Shown here piece by piece: positions 7,518 to 12,032 of a stretch of DNA of 12,032 nucleotides; the stretch's first letter is position 1; each line of letters opens with the position of its first letter. Origin of the DNA: Clostridiales bacterium. GTDB taxonomy: Bacteria > Bacillota > Clostridia > Tissierellales > Sedimentibacteraceae. Both the position numbers and the translations under genes were made by a program. The stretch is from contig DNNV01000309.1 of the NCBI GenBank assembly GCA_003497505.1, positions 1 to 12,032 on the forward strand. Direction: 5' to 3'. The notes beneath the pieces were generated by a model that saw only the letters and a program-made list of their open reading frames with translations, was not told the DNA's origin and did not search any database.

Positions 7518-7545
7518 TTGAACATTTATTTTTTATTGATATAAT
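7518..7545 (+). promoter_or_regulatory. Rightward promoter-like sequence in the hypE-dinB gap
   Basis: TTGAAC (7518-7523), a 16-base spacer ending in TGA, and a perfect TATAAT (7540-7545) form a good sigma-A promoter on the + strand. Both flanking genes read leftward, so a transcript starting near 7552 would run antisense into the 3' end of dinB (stop at 7596). The region is AT-rich, so chance is possible. No + strand gene follows. Confidence 0.35.
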
Positions 7546-7595
7546 TGTGTACGGCTTTTATGCACAAAATGTGACAGCTTTTCTTACACATGTAA

Positions 7596-8819
7596 TTATT
7601 TTTTACTATTTTCTTCGCTATACCCGGTTGCAGATGTTCCTGTTTTAATTATTGACGAACCATACTTGGTGCGTATATTAAAAATGGCATTTTCAAGATC
7701 ATCGGTCTTTTTGTTTTTTTCTTTCTCATTGTTCTCGTCATTTATTTCAGGCATCTTGAACAGCGACAGTTGTTCCGATTCATATTCATTATCAAATCCG
7801 CTGAGGCTTATGCCCAGAAGGCGCACAGGCTTTTTGCTCCAGTTCTTTTCAAGCAGCTTCACACCTGCGGAATAGATGTCCTTGACAAGGCATGTAGGCG
7901 GCACCGTCATCTGCCTTGTCATGCTCTTGAAATCCGTAAACTTAATGCTTATTTGTACTGTGCGTCCTTTTTTCCCGTACTTCCTCGCGGTCATTCCCAC
8001 TTCCTCTGAAAGCTCCAGCAGCACTGATTTCGCATACTCAATGTCCGTAATATCGTGAGGGAGCGTAACGGACCTGCCTACCGATTTCATATCGTCGTAT
8101 GAATTCGGCCTCACAGGAGAATCATCATTTCCGTTTGCAAGCATGTAAAGCTCAGATCCTGTTTTACCAAGCATGCTGATGAGATTCGCCCTGTCATGCA
8201 ACGCCAGATCTTTTATGGAATAAATGCCCATGCTATTAAGCTTTGCGGCAGTTTGCTTTCCAACGCCGTATAAATTTCCTGCGGGAAGAGGCCACATCTT
8301 CTCCTGTATATCCTTTTTCCACAGTTGGGTTATGCCGTGGGGCTTCTTCATTTCTGATGCCATCTTTGCCAGAAACTTATTTTCTGATATTCCTATGGAA
8401 CACCATAAATTGAGCTCCTGATTTATGCGCTTCATTATGCTGGACGCCGCTTCTTCAGGGCTTCCGGAGAGACCTTCACATCCCGTCATATCAAGCCATG
8501 CCTCATCAATGCTGTTCTGCTCGATTACGGGAGTATAGGATGATAAAATTTCCATTACCTCTTTGGATTTCTGCGAATAAAAACTGTGGTCAGGTGGAAT
8601 TACAATAAGTCCGGGACATAGCCTGAATGCCTCCCTTAGAATCATGGTAGTCTTTATGCCATATTTTCTCGCTTCATAATTTGCGGTGAGAACTATGCCT
8701 GTCCTGTTCTCCGGGTCGCCTGCAACTACAGCAGGCTTTCCGCTGATTTCAGGATGGCGTGTCTGCTCACAGCTTATATAGAAAGCATTCATATCAACTA
8801 AGAAAACAACCCTTTCCAT
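7596..8819 (-). CDS. dinB: DNA polymerase IV, Y-family translesion polymerase
   Basis: This error-prone polymerase bypasses damaged template bases. In its 407 residues, the palm carries the catalytic acidic residues D9 (VDMNAFY) and D105/E106 (NSIDEAWLD). Tyr14 occupies the steric-gate position that excludes ribonucleotides. A thumb helix-hairpin-helix lies near residues 178-195 (LPAGNLYGVGKQT), and the little-finger domain spans about 245-340 (SVGRS onward). QLSLF at 350-354 is a textbook beta-clamp binding motif. It is followed by a charged linker and about 30 more residues, a tail seen in Gram-positive relatives of this polymerase. ATG 8819 is preceded by AGAGGAG. The gene starts 11 bases after a small gene of unknown function and is probably transcribed with it from a promoter near 9186. 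I saw no LexA-type box (GAAC-N4-GTTC) upstream, so SOS control is not supported. No clear terminator follows the stop. Confidence 0.95.
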   Translation of the reverse strand: MERVVFLVDMNAFYISCEQTRHPEISGKPAVVAGDPENRTGIVLTANYEARKYGIKTTMILREAFRLCPGLIVIPPDHSFYSQKSKEVMEILSSYTPVIEQNSIDEAWLDMTGCEGLSGSPEEAASSIMKRINQELNLWCSIGISENKFLAKMASEMKKPHGITQLWKKDIQEKMWPLPAGNLYGVGKQTAAKLNSMGIYSIKDLALHDRANLISMLGKTGSELYMLANGNDDSPVRPNSYDDMKSVGRSVTLPHDITDIEYAKSVLLELSEEVGMTARKYGKKGRTVQISIKFTDFKSMTRQMTVPPTCLVKDIYSAGVKLLEKNWSKKPVRLLGISLSGFDNEYESEQLSLFKMPEINDENNEKEKNKKTDDLENAIFNIRTKYGSSIIKTGTSATGYSEENSKK

Positions 8820-8830
8820 CTTAACTCCTC

Positions 8831-9148
8831 TTAATCCTTAACACTGAATCCTGATAATGTAAGAAACCGCATCTTCAGAAATGAATCCACATCAATTACA
8901 ACATCTCTGTCCTCAGGCATATGTACTGTTTTAGAAATATATACATCTATTTTCTCAACAGTTATCTTATTGTAGCCTTCCTCTGCCTTCGGCCTTCTTG
9001 CAAAGATTTCGGGAATGGGAACAACAGCGAAATCACCGTTTATTCTGTAATCAGGATATCCTATAACAACTGCCGTCCTGTCCTTTTTCCTCAAATAATC
9101 CAATGCCTTCTCCGTTATTTTAATTTCATACTTATTATCCTTTTCCAT
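8831..9148 (-). CDS. Small cysteine-free protein of unknown function, co-operonic with dinB
   Basis: I do not recognise this 105-residue protein with confidence. It is soluble and highly charged, without signal peptide or membrane segment. The first part (YEIKITEKALDYLRKKDRT, then a beta-like VVIGY) resembles the opening strand and helix of HesB/IscA-type domains, but the protein has no cysteine at all, so it cannot be an ordinary iron-sulfur carrier. The middle has FAVVPIPEIFARRP, and the end (VVIDVDSFLKMRFLTLSGFS) looks like a strand-helix-strand. I chose ATG 9148 because AGGAG at 9154-9158 lies 5 bases upstream; a TTG one codon earlier is too close to that site. It is the first gene of a two-gene unit with dinB (11-base gap) behind a strong extended -10 promoter. 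A link to DNA damage tolerance is only guilt by association. Confidence 0.75.
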   Translation of the reverse strand: MEKDNKYEIKITEKALDYLRKKDRTAVVIGYPDYRINGDFAVVPIPEIFARRPKAEEGYNKITVEKIDVYISKTVHMPEDRDVVIDVDSFLKMRFLTLSGFSVKD

Positions 9149-9180
9149 CAAGGCTCCTAATTTTATATAACTTTTTTTAC

Positions 9181-9186
9181 ATTATA
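9181..9186 (-). promoter_or_regulatory. Extended -10 promoter of the small gene-dinB operon
   Basis: On the - strand TGG-TATAAT ends at 9181, a perfect -10 with the TG extension, about 33 bases before ATG 9148. The -35 position (about 9204-9209) holds only a T-run, so recognition would depend on the extended -10. Confidence 0.6.
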
Positions 9187-9224
9187 CCATATAACCTATT
9201 ATTAAAAAATACAAATATCGACTC

Positions 9225-9253
9225 TTGTACAAATTGAAATTATAGGCTAAACT
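9225..9253 (+). promoter_or_regulatory. Weak promoter candidate for the MATE-amidase operon
   Basis: TTGTAC (9225-9230), a 17-base spacer and TAAACT (9248-9253) form the best-spaced sigma-A-like pair I see before ATG 9286. An alternative is TCGACT (9218-9223) with TATAGG (9241-9246), also 17 bases apart. Neither is strong. The start region of the operon must lie in this 137-base divergent gap. Confidence 0.3.
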
Positions 9254-9285
9254 AAGTATGGACATTTTATATAGGAAGGAACATT

Positions 9286-10632
9286 ATGAGTGACAATTTA
9301 AATTTAACAGAAGGAAAAATACGAGGCACGCTGGTTAAGCTGGCTCTTCCCATAATGGGTACAGGCTTCATTCACATGGCATATAATTTAACCGACATAG
9401 TATGGCTGGGAAGGCTTAGCACAGGAGCGGTTGCAGCTGCAGGAGCCGCAGGCTTTTTTCTATGGTTCGGTTCATCTTTGACCATGATCTCTCAGGTGGG
9501 TGTAGGTGTCAATGTAGCACAGTCCTATGGGAAAAACGACATTGAAAGTGTAAAAAAATATATTTCTGACGGCTTCAGGCTCGATTTATTTATAGCATTG
9601 ATATATTCAGCACTTTTATTTATATTCAGGCATAATATAATAGGTTTTTTCAACCTTCGCGACCAGCAGGTAGTAAGTATGGCGGTGGATTACCTGACCA
9701 TTATATCACTCGGTATAACTTTTCATTTTTTAAACCCCATATTTTCCGTAATACTGACAAGCTCCGGAAATAGTGTCACTCCTTTTAAGGTAAACACAAT
9801 AGGCCTTATAGCAAATATAATTATTGACCCAATATTAATATTCGGTCTTGGGCCCATACCACCTATGGGTGTCAAGGGAGCCGCACTGGCCACAATATTA
9901 TCTCAGTTTATCGTTACATTGATATTTGTCATAATAGGAAAAATTTACGAAACAATGTATTCACATGTAAAGCTGTTTGAGAAGCCTGATATTCAAATAA
10001 TTAAAAATATAGCAAGAATCGGGATACCTCCTTTTCTTCAATCAGGCCTCCACGCCTGCATCAACATGGTGATTACAAAAATAGTAGCGGGCTTCGGGCC
10101 TGTGGCAGTCGCTGTTCAAAGCATAGGTGCTCAGATAGAGTCAATAACATGGATGACGGCAGAGGGTTTTGCCTCGGCAATATCAGCATTCGTGGGGCAG
10201 AACTACGGCGCCAAAAGAACTGACCGTATCAAGGAAGGGTACAAGCAGGGTATTCAGATTTTAGGACTGCTTGGTATATTCTCCTCATTCCTGCTGATTT
10301 TTTATTCAAAGGCTCTCTTTACCATATTTGTGCCTGATGACCCCGCAGCAATAAAGGAGGGTATTAACTACCTTAGGATTTTAGGTATGGCGCAATTCTT
10401 CATGAGCGTGGAAATAGGCACCACAGGTGCATTCAACGGTCTGGGAAGAACACTTCCTCCAACAATAAACGGAGTAATCTTCAATGTAGCAAGAATTCCT
10501 GCCGCATTGCTCTTAGGCTCCACGGCCCTGGGACTGTCAGGGGTATGGATAAGTTTGAGCATATCCTCGGTATTTAAAGGAATAGTATTAGTTACATGGT
10601 TCAATATTTTCCTCAGAAAGCTCAAGATATAA
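9286..10632 (+). CDS. MATE family multidrug efflux transporter
   Basis: A 448-residue inner membrane antiporter of the multidrug and toxic compound extrusion family, which exports organic, often cationic, compounds in exchange for sodium ions or protons. The length and about twelve hydrophobic segments are normal. The two homologous halves are visible as paired signatures: AQSYGKND with following basic residues near residue 84 in the first half, and GQNYGAKRTDRIKEGYKQG near residue 305 in the second. LTSSGNSVTPFKVNTIGLI and the following DPILIFGLG near residues 155-188 are also characteristic, matched by FNGLGRTLPPTINGV in the second half. AGGAAGG (9273-9279) precedes ATG 9286. The amidase gene follows after 23 bases, so they probably form an operon. 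The substrate cannot be told from sequence; assignment to a subgroup (NorM, DinF or MepA-like) is not attempted. Confidence 0.95.
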   Translation: MSDNLNLTEGKIRGTLVKLALPIMGTGFIHMAYNLTDIVWLGRLSTGAVAAAGAAGFFLWFGSSLTMISQVGVGVNVAQSYGKNDIESVKKYISDGFRLDLFIALIYSALLFIFRHNIIGFFNLRDQQVVSMAVDYLTIISLGITFHFLNPIFSVILTSSGNSVTPFKVNTIGLIANIIIDPILIFGLGPIPPMGVKGAALATILSQFIVTLIFVIIGKIYETMYSHVKLFEKPDIQIIKNIARIGIPPFLQSGLHACINMVITKIVAGFGPVAVAVQSIGAQIESITWMTAEGFASAISAFVGQNYGAKRTDRIKEGYKQGIQILGLLGIFSSFLLIFYSKALFTIFVPDDPAAIKEGINYLRILGMAQFFMSVEIGTTGAFNGLGRTLPPTINGVIFNVARIPAALLLGSTALGLSGVWISLSISSVFKGIVLVTWFNIFLRKLKI

Positions 10633-10655
10633 ATTATAAATAAGGAAGGTACATT

Positions 10656-11546
10656 ATGACTACAATCGACAAAAGCAATGCTCATTACGCTTTCAGCTCC
10701 GAAAACGCTCCGTCGGCATATGCTAAGGACGGCGACACGGTAAAATTTTGCTGTCAGGACTGCTACAACGGACAAATACTCCATGACGGATATGATTTCT
10801 CAAATGTAAATATGAAGCTGAACAATCCCGTTACCGGACCTCTGTATATAGAAGGTGCAGAGCCTGGGGATGTTCTCAGAATAGAGATAATCGACATTGA
10901 AATTGAGTCCACAGGCAGCATGTGTGCCCGTACAGGCGCGGGAATATATGAAATAGATGGCTGTCATTGCAGAAGAATAGACATCGAGAACAACTCGGTG
11001 AAATTTGACAACGACATACGCGTTCCCATCAAGCCCATGATAGGTGTTATAGGCACCGCCCCCGAGAGCGACGTAATTCCTACTCAAACTCCCGGAGAGC
11101 ACGGAGGCAACATGGATATCAAAGATTTGGGAGCGGGCTGTCTTTTGTACCTGCCTGTGGCTGTGACCGGAGGTCTGCTGTCAATGGGAGACATCCACGC
11201 CGTGCAGGGCGACGGTGAAACCGTAATATGCGCACTGGAAATGAGCGGTGATATAACCGTAAAAATTGATGTGCTGAAAAACAGAAATGACATTCCTACG
11301 CCATTTATTGTTACAAAAGAAAAATATCTCACCACCGCTGCGGATAAATCACTTGATGTGTGCAGTATAAAGGCGGCGAGAAAAATGCATATGTTTTTGC
11401 AGCAGCATGCCGGGCTCACGGACGCTCAGAGCGGCATGCTCCTTTCACTTGCGGGAAACCTGCGCATAAGTCAGGTTGTTAATCCTGCCAAGGGCTGCAT
11501 TATGGAATTCCCCATAGGTCTTGCAAAGGAAGTATTTGAAAAATAA
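10656..11546 (+). CDS. Acetamidase/formamidase family hydrolase
   Basis: A 296-residue cytoplasmic enzyme of the FmdA/AmdA family, metal-dependent amidases that release ammonia from small amides such as formamide or acetamide. Its length fits the short (about 300-residue) bacterial branch and not the roughly 400-residue formamidases. Family signatures are intact: NPVTGP at 57-62, PGEHGGNMD at 146-154, and GDIHAVQGDGE at 178-188, the last two carrying conserved His, Asp and Glu residues expected at the metal and catalytic site. There is no signal peptide. The protein has ten cysteines, consistent with an anaerobic cytoplasm. AGGAAGG at 10643-10649 precedes ATG 10656. The gene follows the MATE transporter after 23 bases without a visible promoter or terminator between them. 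The true substrate is unknown; many family members in fermentative anaerobes are uncharacterised. The pairing with an exporter is noted without a proven functional link. Confidence 0.9.
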   Translation: MTTIDKSNAHYAFSSENAPSAYAKDGDTVKFCCQDCYNGQILHDGYDFSNVNMKLNNPVTGPLYIEGAEPGDVLRIEIIDIEIESTGSMCARTGAGIYEIDGCHCRRIDIENNSVKFDNDIRVPIKPMIGVIGTAPESDVIPTQTPGEHGGNMDIKDLGAGCLLYLPVAVTGGLLSMGDIHAVQGDGETVICALEMSGDITVKIDVLKNRNDIPTPFIVTKEKYLTTAADKSLDVCSIKAARKMHMFLQQHAGLTDAQSGMLLSLAGNLRISQVVNPAKGCIMEFPIGLAKEVFEK

Positions 11547-11550
11547 CATA

Positions 11551-12032
11551 TTAATAAAATAAGTATGTAATGTAGCTTGTTGTTTCTTCGGTTTTAACCT
11601 TTGTGATGATCTCAGAGTTGCTATGGTTGAGGACATGAGTCCCTGTATTGAGCCTCTCCATGATTTTCATCATGGTCACGGTTGATACAGGAGAATCCAT
11701 ATTGTCATTGGTGAAGGACATAATTTTCTCAACATCCATGTTCTCTATGGCCTCCATGCTTATTAAATCCATTCTTTCGGCTTCGTCAAGATTAAGATAG
11801 TGCGAGAAGTCAACCGATGCTATGAAAAGTGTTTTTTCAGCATCGGTTTTTTTTAATATATCATCAATCAGCGTTTCTATATCGGCAATCCTTGTCTGCT
11901 TTGTGAGAGCCAGCGAAACCACCTTCACATCACCCATATAGTACTTTATGAAGGGTATTATGCTTGAAACAGAATGCTCTGACGTCATTTTTTCGCTGTT
12001 GTCCAGAACAAAGCTGTTTTCAAGCAGCCGTG
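11551..12032 (-). CDS. Memo-like protein, AmmeMemoRadiSam system protein B, partial
   Basis: The last 159 codons of a leftward gene. The frame is open to the right edge, so the N-terminal part lies outside the window; an internal ATG at 11988 is not the likely start, because homologous sequence continues in front of it (RLLENSFVLDNSEK). The Memo fold, related to class III extradiol dioxygenases, is indicated by EHSVSSIIPFIKYY, the conserved ASVDFSHY element with Asp, Ser and His, the helix EAIENMDVEKIMSF, and a C-terminal block SPVSTVTMMKIMERL, then VLNHSNSE and TSYITYLF. In bacteria such genes often sit beside an AMMECR1-like and a radical SAM gene, or are fused to the AMMECR1 part; the biochemical role is not settled. 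The protein ends normally here without an AMMECR1 domain at its C-terminus. Its stop is 4 bases from the convergent amidase stop. Confidence 0.88.
   Translation of the reverse strand, partial: RLLENSFVLDNSEKMTSEHSVSSIIPFIKYYMGDVKVVSLALTKQTRIADIETLIDDILKKTDAEKTLFIASVDFSHYLNLDEAERMDLISMEAIENMDVEKIMSFTNDNMDSPVSTVTMMKIMERLNTGTHVLNHSNSEIITKVKTEETTSYITYLFY

Noticed and set aside
7569..7589. CRP-like TGTGA...TACACA element downstream of dinB
   Set aside because: The half sites are about 10 bases apart instead of 6 and the second is imperfect; there is no supporting promoter nearby.
9149..9285. LexA/SOS box for the dinB operon
   Set aside because: No GAAC-N4-GTTC-like element is present in the intergenic region.
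11084..11419. Leftward open frame inside the amidase gene
   Set aside because: It is entirely antisense to an intact amidase gene with conserved motifs and shows no family resemblance.

Overview
The window looks like a chromosomal segment of a low-GC, strictly anaerobic member of the Firmicutes (Clostridia or a close relative). The reasons are strong AGGAGG-type ribosome binding sites, AT-rich intergenic DNA, a glycyl radical enzyme with its radical SAM activase, a DUF421/DUF4363 pair, and a Memo-like gene of the AmmeMemoRadiSam type. Gene density is ordinary. I see no insertion sequence, prophage, CRISPR array, tRNA or rRNA, and no gap between genes longer than about 240 bases.

Layout, left to right. 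(1) The last codons of a probable DUF421 membrane protein and a DUF4363 gene read rightward (3-455). (2) Convergent to them, a leftward pair encodes undecaprenyl-diphosphatase UppP followed by an EamA/DMT-type permease (2201-466), with an extended -10 promoter in front. (3) A leftward YfbK-like von Willebrand A lipoprotein gene (3937-2375) has a good ECF-sigma-type promoter motif upstream and a perfect 13-bp hairpin just behind its stop. (4) A leftward two-gene operon, activase then glycyl radical enzyme (7450-4174), ends in a strong terminator. The active-site residues identify the enzyme as trans-4-hydroxy-L-proline dehydratase (HypD). A 20-bp perfect palindrome sits directly before the ribosome binding site of the activase gene. 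(5) A leftward pair holds a small cysteine-free protein of unknown function and a Y-family DNA polymerase IV (9148-7596). (6) Divergent from it, a rightward pair encodes a MATE efflux transporter and an acetamidase/formamidase-family hydrolase (9286-11546). (7) A leftward Memo-like gene, cut by the right window edge, ends 4 bases from the amidase stop.

Functionally, HypE installs the glycyl radical on HypD. HypD dehydrates hydroxyproline (abundant in collagen and plant wall proteins) to pyrroline-5-carboxylate, which a P5C reductase encoded elsewhere would convert to proline for Stickland-type fermentation or biosynthesis. UppP recycles the lipid carrier of cell wall synthesis. The vWA lipoprotein is a surface protein that may belong to an envelope-stress (ECF) regulon. 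MATE plus amidase may be a small export or detoxification unit, but its substrate is unknown. I found no convincing wholly new system. The best leads are the ECF-like promoter, the palindrome controlling hypE-hypD, and the unknown partner of DinB.
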